From Tricholoma matsutake (lineage: Eukaryota > Basidiomycota > Agaricomycetes > Agaricales > Tricholomataceae), in NCBI GenBank assembly GCA_026075535.2, contig AP026543.1, positions 7,750,001-7,814,000 on the forward strand: a stretch of 64,000 nt of DNA, given 5' to 3'. This document shows, in pieces, positions 55,552-64,000 of this stretch (positions within the stretch are counted from its first letter, which is position 1; the number at the start of each line of letters is the position of its first letter). The translations under genes were made by a program, and so were the position numbers. The notes beneath the pieces are model-generated. The model did no database searches. It was given only the letters and a program-made list of their open reading frames with translations, and was not told where the DNA came from.

Positions 55552-58500
55552 TTAATAATTCACCTGTAGCGAAGGTTCATTCACAACACTATGTAGCAGT
55601 TCATACGCCTTGACCCATACATCCCTACAGTGAGCGAGCATCGACTGACGGATATCCACCTGACGAAGAGCATATGCAGCTTGCCCATCCTGATTACCGT
55701 CGGCACGGCTCCATGCATCATTGGCCCTTCTCTTCCATGCCTCGATCTCCCACATGAATGATTCCTGGACCCGTCGCATCTCTTCCTCCAGCAAAAGACA
55801 TTCCTCATGCCAGCGATGGGCCCTTGCACGAGCTTTGCACCATTCCAAACGGAGCGCTAAACACCCAATCAACATCACGATATGAGATGGACCAATTACG
55901 GACATACCTTCTTGCATTCCTGCACTGCTATCCCCAACCCCTGTAGTTCGCCAAATCCAGGACATCGTGCATCGTCCCTCGCTCACTCCTTCGGCCTGAG
56001 CTGCAGTCATAATACGGACATCATCGTCAAGGAGAGGACGCAGAGTCTCCTCCCACGTTGTCTCCAAAAGCGTGGGTGCCAGGTTTGTGAGCGCTGCCCG
56101 GGCTCGATGATACCCCCCAACACTGATCTTGAGTCGCTCGTTAACACCCTAGATTAATGAAACGCTACGTGTCACCATCCTTTGGCCACGGGCATGGCGA
56201 TCCTTTGACTTGTATAGCTGGGATGACAGAAGCAGCAGACGTCGAATGTCAGCAAGGAGATCCAGCGCTTGGGAGTAGTGCAGCTGCCACTCATATTTAA
56301 GCAAACATCTGTTGTTACAAATAGAGACCACCTGCGATGGGAGCATAAGTTTGATGTCCTGGGCTTCAACCGGTTCTCCGCCCCCCTCCTCATCCTCCTT
56401 TGCATGCAAGGCTGCCACACCAGGCATGTAGAGCACCTGTATCTTGCACCATGCATCAATTCGGCGTCGCAGAATATTCTTTCGCTCAATTATCTTGGCA
56501 TGCTGTAGGTTGGTGGAGTGTGGACCTAGCTGACTCCAGTTGTAGCGCAGGCGGGTTCTGGATAAGAGATATGTATCCAATTGTGTAGTAGACAATACGG
56601 TGTATGACTCACTGTTGGGTTTCTAGTTTGATACCTTGTGTTACAAGCATGCCTGGTGTGATGTTGTTGTGAATGACAATAGACCGGCCACTTGCAAGCT
56701 CTGCTTTATCCTCCTCTGCAAGTTGAAGCCGTACTCGATATTCCGAAATAGCTGTGTACCAAAAAGTGAGTAACAATAGGAAATACAAACGAACAACTTA
56801 CTAGCTAATTTGGCATGAAATGGGTTAGGCTTGGTGTTGTCCAGCTCCCATGCCTCAACGCAGGTAGTCCACTCCTTTGTACTTGCCACAGGTAATGCCA
56901 CATTGAATTCTTCGAATGCCAGGAGATACTCATCCCATGCAGGAACCGCTTCCTTGACCTTGCGCAAGAACGTAACTGCTAAAAAGATAATTATTATCAG
57001 TAACTTGAACATGCAAATAGAAGTCGACCCACACATTGACGACACTTTCTGCCAATTGTAGTCACCGAAGTGATCATCTAAGGTATCCCAGCGAGATCCT
57101 GGACCCATTTCCTTTGTACTGTTAGCCACAGCATTAGTCACTGCCCATCCTCGTTCAGGTGCCTCTCTGTCTGTTCGTGCAACATGGGGGGTAAAGTTAA
57201 GGGAAAAGGATGCCTGGCAGAGAAGCACGTGTGCGGCAAGATGGAACTTCGGAACGACGTAGGTAATGAAGAGAGTCCAGAAGATCGCAGCGAGGAAGAT
57301 AGGGTAGGCCAGAAGTCGCTTCTTAATATTACGAGCCCACTGACAAGAGATGTCATATGAAATGAGGATGCGATCTGGAGGATTGTGTTGGAGGGTAGAC
57401 AAGAAGAAATAGTCCATGTTGATATATCTACCATTGTTATACATCACAAATGGCCTTGCTATGACCAAGACAAGGACACGTACTGCTCGCCTTTCTGCAA
57501 ATCCCCGACAGCCACAGGACACTTCATGTCGTGTCGAATACAGTCAACTGCACCAACCCCACTTGCTGCTGTACCTTTACCTCCACGTATACTTGCCAAT
57601 TTCAGTGCATCATGATTGTTGCAGGTGCTCACGTCATTGGGGATCTTATTGTTAAAATCTGTGAGATGTTGCTTAAATTTTGTTTCATCGACGACATACG
57701 CGAACCCGTGATTGAGTCTGGGATCATGTTCTGGAGTAGATACATTCAGGCATTTGAGGCAAAAGTTGGCATCGATGCCAAGGAACAGTGTGTATAACCA
57801 CCTGCACAATTGTAAGTAATCAATCGCATCTGATAAACAATATCTTACCGCCAATTGTTGGGCACGTCCTTCCAGTCAGGTGGCAAGTTTTTTCCAGGCT
57901 GCAGACAGGCAGGGCAAAGCACAGCACATTCACCCTCCTTCATACCCCTGACACCCGATGGGTCATGACCATGACCCATACGTTTGAGAAGCCGGATATG
58001 CCACCATTCCCTGATAATCCTCAAAAACGAGTGATAGCGGTCCTGTAATGGTGGTCAGTTGGATGAAAGCCCAAGGCATTTGAAAGTACAAACGGGAGGT
58101 GGGTTACTCCCAGTATTGTCAGTCTGTCGTGCAATGGAGTGGTAAGATTCAAATGCTGAGACTTTTGACATGAAGCTCAACATTTGGAAGTGCTTTAGGA
58201 CATGAAAGGTGGCGGCAGTCTTCAGCTCCAAGATGGTGGCTGGAAAGAGCCCAGCATGGAGTAGCTGGACGTATCAGTCCTGCACATGCTCACAGTCGCA
58301 GAAAACCAGTGAGATGGAATGGATAGCGGTGGTGTCAAGGACCACAAAATTGTTTTTTGTGGTGAGGGCAGGATTCATGCATCGGGTTCCAATCACATGC
58401 CCAAGTTGAATCTGGAGACCCAGCATACTCAGAGTAGTTGTCTTGAAAAATGACCCGTTCCATTCCTATGGAGATGCTGTGAGTAGCGTGATAAGACAAC

Positions 58501-59135
58501 CACCCAAAAATGTACCTGGAGTCAATGAAACAGACATGCAAGGTGGTTGTCAAGTGTGCATGTACAACAAAACATCCGAGTATCATGACAATCTATGCAT
58601 TGGATGTAACCTCGATGTTCATGACAGGACGGGCAAGGCTCATCGGGGTTACTGCAGCCCTCATGTCGGAGAAGCTCTTGAACGAAGACATCAATCTCAG
58701 GTATCCATGCCAAAAGGGGGTTGTCCTACAATGGATCAGTTCCTGTGAAGAAAATGGTGCTGATGTTCTTACCCCCAACAATCCCCTCTTGCGTTTAACC
58801 TGCTCGTCACGTACAGTGCTGACATAGCCAGGCTCCAGCATCCGCTTACCATGGTCGACGTCGTCTTCTTCTTCATCACTATATATTGCGATGTCGTGGC
58901 CTAGGGACATCAGTTCATCCTGTCTCCAGAGGATGGGTTCATAAGGTGTGCAAGCTGGCCGTTTCTGAGGTGATGCCAGCACCTCATAGTGAGTGTTGCT
59001 GGTAGAGAGGCCATGCGAGGCTAGCTGTATATGGGTATGAGTTTGGATGATATTAGCGGGCCGACTCAAAGATGTTGCGGATTCATCATCACTATCGATG
59101 TACTCGGTTATCTTGTGTTGCCACTTCGGGGGCAT
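55552..59135 (-). pseudogene. KDZ transposase with CxC2 cysteine cluster
   Basis: Multi-exon gene read on the minus strand from MPPKWQHKITEYIDSDDE. CxC2-type cluster CPSCHEHRGYIQCIDC...MFCCTC (about 58640-58550), EWNGSFFKTTTLSMLGLQIQ and LGHVIGTRC. Then FQMLSFMSKVSAFESYHSIA, DRYHSFLRIIREWWHIRLLK, ECAVLCPACLQPGKNLP. Core: LFLGIDANFCLKCLNVS, DVSTCNNHDALKLAS, GAVDCIRHDMKCPVAVGDL, INMDYFFLSTLQ, ILISYDISCQWARN, VPKFHLAAHVLLCQASFS, TDREAPERGWA, MGPGSRWDTLDDHFGDYNW. Tail: RIDAWCKIQVLY, LEWCKARARAHRWHEECLLL. In-frame stops at 58274-58276 (TGA) and 56149-56151 (TAG) indicate inactivation. The family cuts and pastes DNA with a DDE core, and the CxC cluster probably binds DNA. Confidence 0.9.
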
Positions 59136-59883
59136 AATTTTAGCTGGGAGTAAATTGAGGGGTGAGACACCTTACAAGTCTTTCAAATCCAAGTGCATTT
59201 TGACTCTCCATCTTGATTCTTTGCAATGAGGCTTGAAGCGGATGTGCCAACAACAGGAGTGCAGATCCAGGGCAGATTTCGAACTGAGAATCACCAGGAA
59301 TCCAGGATCCATGGGAAAAATTGTGCAACGCTCAACGAAGACTATGCAGATTTCAAAATGACCACGGATCCATGGGCAGAATCATAACAAGGCTGGATGA
59401 AAAATGGCCACGTTGTATCCGATCGTACATCTGATTTGGTCAACAACGTCACCTGACCACGCATCAAATCAAACACGATACGTGCAGGCTACGCATCTTG
59501 TATTCTTTAGTTACATAGATACAATTATTCTAACTCATAATTTAAGGTACAAGGACAGAAATAATATATGTGTGGAATACCACACCGCGTCCCAGCGTCC
59601 TGACCTTCTACATATGCGATCAGACTCTCACTTGCGCGCGAATATTCTTCCCCTCCCAAATTTAGTTGCAGGACTTCAGGTTCCTGGTTTTTCAACATAA
59701 GTAAATGGTAGAGGAGAGGGCAGAGAACTGTGACCTACCCACCATCGAGGTGCATCCCATTTTTTCGATCGTTACTTCATCCTCCCAATTTGACAATTCA
59801 GGCACCCGAAGAGTACTCCATCGAGCTAAGTTCCTGAGCTCCTTCCTGATGGCCTACACTCAGAGACCATGTAAGCAAACATT
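59136..59883. other. intergenic stretch
   Basis: No supported gene. Two similar ggatccatggg.. segments lie at about 59307 and 59368. Open frames on the plus strand here look like chance. Confidence 0.35.
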
Positions 59884-60126
59884 TCAAAACGAGATTGTAA
59901 AACTTACTGCTTTTATGTGCAATGTGGCCCACTCATGGTTGTTGGGATCATCATGAAAGACTGGGTCACAGAATTTGTTGATTGGATAGTGATCTAACCA
60001 TATGATGATAAGGGTATCAAAGAACTGATCGAGCTTGTCTTGTTCTTCAGCTTGAACGTAATATGGCCTAAGGGTTTTGAGAAATGCGGTTTTGCCCATT
60101 TGAACGATGCCAGCAATTCGGGGCAT
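59884..60126 (-). CDS. hypothetical protein exon (80 aa or part of a larger gene)
   Basis: MPRIAGIVQMGKTAFLKTLR, YYVQAEEQDKLDQFFDTLII and IWLDHYPINKFCD look like true protein. A donor gtaagtttta lies after THIKA (about 59913), so the 80-residue reading may run into an intron. Upstream on the minus strand, gtaagtaacaatg..ctatccag just before the ATG looks like a leader intron, whose donor is where the solo LTR at 60183 inserted. The charged, helical FF.TL...W.D..P pattern recurs in transposon-associated proteins of mushrooms (recollection). Function unknown. Confidence 0.4.
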   Translation of the reverse strand: MPRIAGIVQMGKTAFLKTLRPYYVQAEEQDKLDQFFDTLIIIWLDHYPINKFCDPVFHDDPNNHEWATLHIKAVSFTISF

Positions 60127-60182
60127 CTGGATAGATCTGATCGATCATGGTGATGTTATAATAGCTGAACATTGTTACTTAC

Positions 60183-60608
60183 TATAAGGGCAACCTAAGC
60201 CTCTAGCAAAGGGAAATCCAAAGTTAAAATTATGCTACATAATACAGGGATTGGGGGCGCACCTAGCAAAGGGAAATCCGAAGAGAAAACTCTAAGGATC
60301 CCCTTGCTGATGCCCAGTATATGTGAAGACGACAAAAATCAAATATAACCTAAAAATAGAAAAAGGCGGAGATAGGCAGATCAAGGCCGCCGAATGACAT
60401 CATACCAAGGGGTATGTGTCAGAAGGGGTACTCCGCCTCTAAATATAAAAGTGTCAACATGTACAAACATGATAGCAAGGGAAAATTAGTAATAAAATCC
60501 GGAAAAATCATAGAAAATGAAGAATAGAAGGAAATGAGGTGGGGAAAAATATAGGACGAACATAAAAGATAGGAAAAACACACAGGGCACCCCCCTAGTC
60601 CCCTTACA
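60183..60608 (-). mobile_element. solo LTR (426-bp family, copy 2)
   Basis: Minus-strand ends TGTAAGGGGAC and GCCCTTATA, with a perfect 5-bp duplication cttac (60178-60182 and 60609-60613). Whole-length similarity to 11257-11682. The duplicated sequence read on the minus strand is gtaag, so the insertion doubled a probable splice donor of the gene at 59884. Confidence 0.93.
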
Positions 60609-60613
60609 CTTAC

Positions 60614-61028
60614 CAAGTGAAACTTATGTAGTTTTGAGAGAGAGCCAAGTTGCGATCAGGGTTTTTTCAAAGAGTGCGGTGAAAATTTAGAAGGTGAAAA
60701 TTTAGAAAGTGCCAGGCGAATCAAAGAGCCTACTGTACAGTACCACGTAACAGTTATGCACAGTCAGTCTTAGCCAGTAGGTTGACTTTTTGGGTCGATC
60801 AGATCTCCACTCCAAACTTCCGAGTGTTGTTCAGACATGAATATATTCCAGATACTGAGGCAGAAACAGGTTTATTGACCAAATAAAATGCACATTTGAA
60901 GGTCTCCAATCACTGGTAAGATATTCTACCAAGGGTGTAGCATGTAATACACATTTCCTGAGTAAAAGTCAGACGAAGGTCTTATGGGCTGTAAATAGTC
61001 ATTGAAACTAATTAGTCCTCATACCTTC
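60614..61028. other. leader or intergenic stretch
   Basis: Holds a short direct repeat gtgaaaatttagaa (about 60677-60712). No gene is supported, though it likely includes the 5' region of the minus-strand gene at 59884. Confidence 0.35.
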
Positions 61029-61783
61029 ATGGGGCGCCCTCGTCTGTACCACACTTCTGAGCAACAACGCACTGCCAATAGGGCCAAAAGCAGCAGACAC
61101 TATCAAAGGTATGATTTGTGCATCTAACGAGCCAGTGACTTGTAATTAAATTGAAACCTGGGCCCATAGGAACAAATCTGAACTTCAACATATACGGTGA
61201 TCAAAATACCATGAGAGGACTTTGAATGGGTAAGTTTACCAAAGTCTCGACTACGTATACCTCATTCCAGTATGCATATTTTAGAGTGGTTCTTGGCAAT
61301 GAGATTGTATCTGCAATATCCATGAACCACAAACTTTTGCCGGAACAAAGGTACACATTCAATTTCTCTGTGGTGACCCATATAGACCCAAGGGGCTATG
61401 ATAGACATCTTGCTGATTTGTGTGAGAGGGTCACACAGCTGTCCCTCAAGTTCGACACCCTTGTCAACGCCCACCCTGCAAAATATGTGGAGGCCCTCTT
61501 GTCTGCTTATCATGTGTCCTCCTGTAACAAGGGCATTCTATGCGATGCAGTGCTTACTCTATCAAGATACCAAAAATCTATTCAATGGTATGAGGACGAG
61601 ATCTTACAGTTGGCAGGGGTGGGTTCAGAATGGAGGGAAGTGGACCAGTTGTATAACAGGGTGTGCGAGGTTGTACATTGGACTGAGGAGATATTATGTT
61701 TGGCAACAGTTGATCCTGGGGGGCTGGTTGGATTGCATGCTGCAAAACAGCTAATGTTTCAAGTAGTTGAGACAAGTTCTTAA
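61029..61783 (+). CDS. hypothetical protein with AT-hook-like N-terminus
   Basis: Exon 1 at 61029-61108 reads MGRPRLYHTSEQQRTANRAK SSRHYQ, followed by a GT-AG intron to 61169 and RNKSELQHI. The basic GRPRLYH..E...ANRAKS.R.YQ start is one I recall from many small mushroom genes near KDZ-type transposons. The main body is open at 61226-61783: MNHKLLPEQRYTFNF, YDRHLADLCERVTQLSLKFD, YEDEILQLAGVGSEWREVD, then stop. At least one more intron must join the parts, probably with its acceptor near 61269 (cattccag). Function unknown. DNA binding is suggested only by the N-terminus. Confidence 0.5.
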
Positions 61784-61879
61784 TTCATACATTCTGGGCA
61801 TCAAAGCAAGATATAGCGACAGCGATACATGACTACTAAAGGAAGCAGCTATTCTACATACAACGCAAACGTGGTCCCC

Positions 61880-62435
61880 TCAATCCTTTGGTAGCAACTT
61901 GACGGTATCCAGGCTCAACGCAGTCTGTAGAGCACCGAGTGCCGCCTCCAGGGTTGAGTACTTCTTGCATACCGAACACTTGACACCGGTAACAAACAAA
62001 TTGGCAAGTGCCTGGAGAGGAGATAGTTTATGACCCATTCATGGTGGGGATATAAAGAATAAGGAAACTCACCGAATCACGAAAAACACCTACACTCATC
62101 CCAGTGGTAACGACGTAGAATGTCTCTTTCGTGAGGTTCACTGTATTATACTCTGAACACGCGCCACAGGCAAAAGATATGGTCCCGTCATCATTGGTGG
62201 CAGTGGAACTGATGAGACTGGTGGTGCCACCAGAGTTGCTGGAACTCGAAGGAGGATGCAGGGCTGATGTGCAAGGCTAAGCATATATCATCAGTGAGAA
62301 AATTATATTGGACTTACACCCTGCGACGACTTTGACCCCCATCTCACGCAAGTGTGAGATCAGGTGCTGTGCCTCTGCTGATTGCACAAGATCAGGAGCA
62401 GACTTCGCAGAAACTTGTTGAGCAGAATGGACCAT
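61880..62435 (-). CDS. viroplasmin / RNase H1 N-terminal-like domain protein
   Basis: Last exon 62011-61880 (TGA) and middle exon 62276-62073 join in phase across a GT-AG intron. The joined reading FYVVTTGMSVGVFRDSALAN, then GVKCSVCKKYSTLEAALGAL fits the Cauli_VI/RNase H1 N-terminal fold (Y.V..G...GVF, then K.Y.TLEAAL), which binds RNA-DNA hybrids or double-stranded RNA in known members. Upstream is a Ser/Thr-rich low-complexity part (PPSSSSNSGGTTSLISST) and CGAC. A first exon starting MVHSAQQVSAKSAPD at 62435 is likely, but its donor phase (near 62325) does not fit cleanly. No RNase H catalytic domain is present. Such short stand-alone domains are common in Agaricomycetes. Confidence 0.55.
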
Positions 62436-62880
62436 GTGGAAGAGGAAAAGCAACCGATCAATCGACGATGAGGTTGAGTTACCAGAGTGTGTGGCGTGTG
62501 ATGATATACTATATACTCAGGAACTGTACAGTCGCTACCATGCCACAAGTTGCCATCACGGCACCACAACTTTAAACTTTTGGACCTTACCTACCATGTG
62601 ACCTGGCTCTTGTTTACCGGGTAACCTTTATTGGGGATATCAGATTCAGGGTATGTTCTAGATTTGGAAGATTACTCATAGCTGGTTTCTTGTTCTAATG
62701 GTTACTATGTCAGGAGTATTAATGGCACCACATTTCTGGGCAACCGAGGCACAACTTATGTTTCTGCAAAGTCAGCTGCACAAATTTCTGGAAAAAGCAA
62801 AAACAGAAAAAACTAGCCTTGTTTTGGCCTGCTCTGCACTGTGATTGGTTCGCTTGATGGCCGGCAAATAATCCCGATAT
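62436..62880. other. intergenic stretch
   Basis: No supported gene or repeat. It separates two divergently oriented genes. Confidence 0.35.
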
Positions 62881-62889
62881 TCCACTTCC

Positions 62890-64000
62890 TGTTGACAAGG
62901 AAGAATTAGATACTTATCAGAAGGAGGAAGGTAAAATCATTACTCGGCAAAAAAAGGCAAATGACCTGTCGCATGAAGCTTATCAGTAACTGAAGTTTAT
63001 CAGTGCCTCAAGGACTGGTTTAATAATAATAACACTAGTAAGAAGTTGTGTAACAAACATCCATCATCCAAACCATTCCAAATCCAAATGAAGCAATACT
63101 GTCGACTCCAATACCTCGAAATCTATTCCCATCAATACTACAATGAGCGTGTCTGCAATAAGGTCCAGGCTGAAATCAAGGATAAGGGGCTTACTCGGAA
63201 GGAAGTGCTTACTACCATCAAGTGTCTTACTGCAGAAGCATTCGAAGCCGAATCGACAGAATTGAAGGAGACAATATATGCTGAAGCAGCTGCCATGAAG
63301 AGTACACAGAAATCAGACCAGCATCAATCAGAAGAAGCACACATGCCAGAAAGTTACGCTGCGTATGTACAAGACTAAACTGATGTATTACAATCTGTGA
63401 ACTGACTGGTGAATGCTTACAAGGCCATTGCGGTCCTACCCAACATGTTAGACCAATTCTTTGAAGAACTGGCTCTCCAAACTGGGTGGGTATTCACCGT
63501 TTTGGCAGGAGGCCCTGAACCAATCAATGGGGGCAAGATCAGAATGCTTGGGTATGTAACTTTCCTCACAATGGTTGAGGTCTTGTATGTGAACTTCCTT
63601 GATCTAGGTATGACTGCGGCAAAAACAATGCGGGCCTTTCTTTTGGAACAGCCCACCCTTCTTTCCAAGCTAGCTTCCTGAAACCATTTGCAGCATTTGT
63701 TAAACAGGCCTTTTGTGAGTCCTCCTGTGGTTTCTGTTGGATTTGGGGTCTGAAAATGTAACACCAGCATCGAATATCTGTGCAAGTCGTGCCATCATCC
63801 TCAAGTCCGACAATACAGATGACCTGCCAACAATGGTGGCTGACATGGTGGTGCTCTTGAGCACTGTCGACACAGAAACTCTCTTCGAGCCTATTCATTT
63901 GCAAGATTTTGTTCTACCAGCAGCTGACACTTCTATTACTGCATCCTCACCTTCCCCAACGGTACCACCTGACATGGCTAGTCTCTCTGGAGATAACCCT
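62890..64000 (+). CDS. hypothetical basidiomycete protein, cut by the window edge
   Basis: Later exons are clear: about 63424-63551, 63608-63716 and 63768 to the edge, with GT-AG introns in phase. They read AIAVLPNMLDQFFEELALQT, GWVFTVLAGGPEPINGGKI, GLSFGTAHPSFQASFLKPFA, DDLPTMVADMVVLLSTVDTE, FEPIHLQDFVLPAADTS. The preceding exon (open 63046-63361) has YYNERVCNKVQAEIKDKGLT and AFEAESTELKETIYAEAAAM. Coding-like sequence reaches back to about 62890 (DKEELDTYQKEEGKII) with a stop near 62988, so the start is uncertain. The TGW.FTVL.GGP.P..GG core is one I recall from many mushroom proteins of unknown role, often near transposons. The first intron (63362-63423) does not join cleanly. Confidence 0.5.

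Noticed and set aside
57385..57797. Plus-strand frames opposite the KDZ gene
   Set aside because: They are shadows of conserved transposase exons on the minus strand.
55000..59700. Terminal inverted repeats of the KDZ element
   Set aside because: I compared the flanks by eye and found no convincing pair, so no element boundaries are given.

Overview
The window looks like a piece of a repeat-choked Agaricomycete (mushroom-forming basidiomycete) genome. Three things point there: genes split by many short GT-AG introns of about 45-80 nt; a KDZ (Kyakuja-Dileera-Zisupton) transposase with a CxC2-type cysteine cluster and a Plavaka-type (CACTA) transposase tail; and chromodomain Ty3/gypsy and Ty1/copia elements of the kind common in ectomycorrhizal mushrooms. 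The species cannot be fixed from the sequence.

Layout. (1) 1-2231: a small two-exon gene of unknown function, a 45-bp tandem repeat, and pieces of two LTR families. (2) 2232-23921: the first transposon nest. A non-autonomous hAT-like element (8-bp target duplication ttcctggg) was hit by gypsy element A (5-bp duplication gtggt). A was hit by two hAT-like elements and by gypsy element B in the opposite orientation. B carries a solo LTR, a second probable solo LTR and an extra 3' open reading frame downstream of pol. (3) 24412-25268: a spliced, apparently open DUF6532-like domain. (4) 25269-30098: remnants of a Plavaka-type transposase, an unknown reverse-strand protein, a Cys-rich domain broken by a hAT-like element, and short tandem repeats. 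(5) About 30914-51431: the second nest. A decayed copia element (E) contains a hAT-like foldback and a solo LTR, which itself contains a 2.7-kb non-autonomous LTR element with one ORF. Next comes a tRNA-derived SINE that was split by gypsy element C (reverse). The right LTR of C was split by copia element D (reverse), and the gag of D was split by a second copy of the one-ORF LTR element. (6) 51432-64000: more gene-like DNA. It holds a complete 11-exon alpha/beta-hydrolase-fold gene, a decayed KDZ transposase gene, a solo LTR with perfect duplications, and several small genes of types often found near basidiomycete transposons, including a probable viroplasmin/RNase H1 N-terminal domain protein and a gene that runs off the right edge.

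How it fits together. Almost every junction can be dated relative to its neighbours because target-site duplications and LTR ends are visible, so the window records insertion order. Most transposon reading frames carry stops or frameshifts. The best preserved host gene is the hydrolase-fold gene at 52758-54651, where all 11 exons keep phase. The most unusual features are the two copies of a pol-less LTR element sharing a full-length, otherwise unplaced ORF of about 680-690 codons, the extra ORF in gypsy B, a set of hAT-like elements with family-specific subterminal motifs, and a tRNA-derived SINE rejoined across a 13.6-kb insertion.
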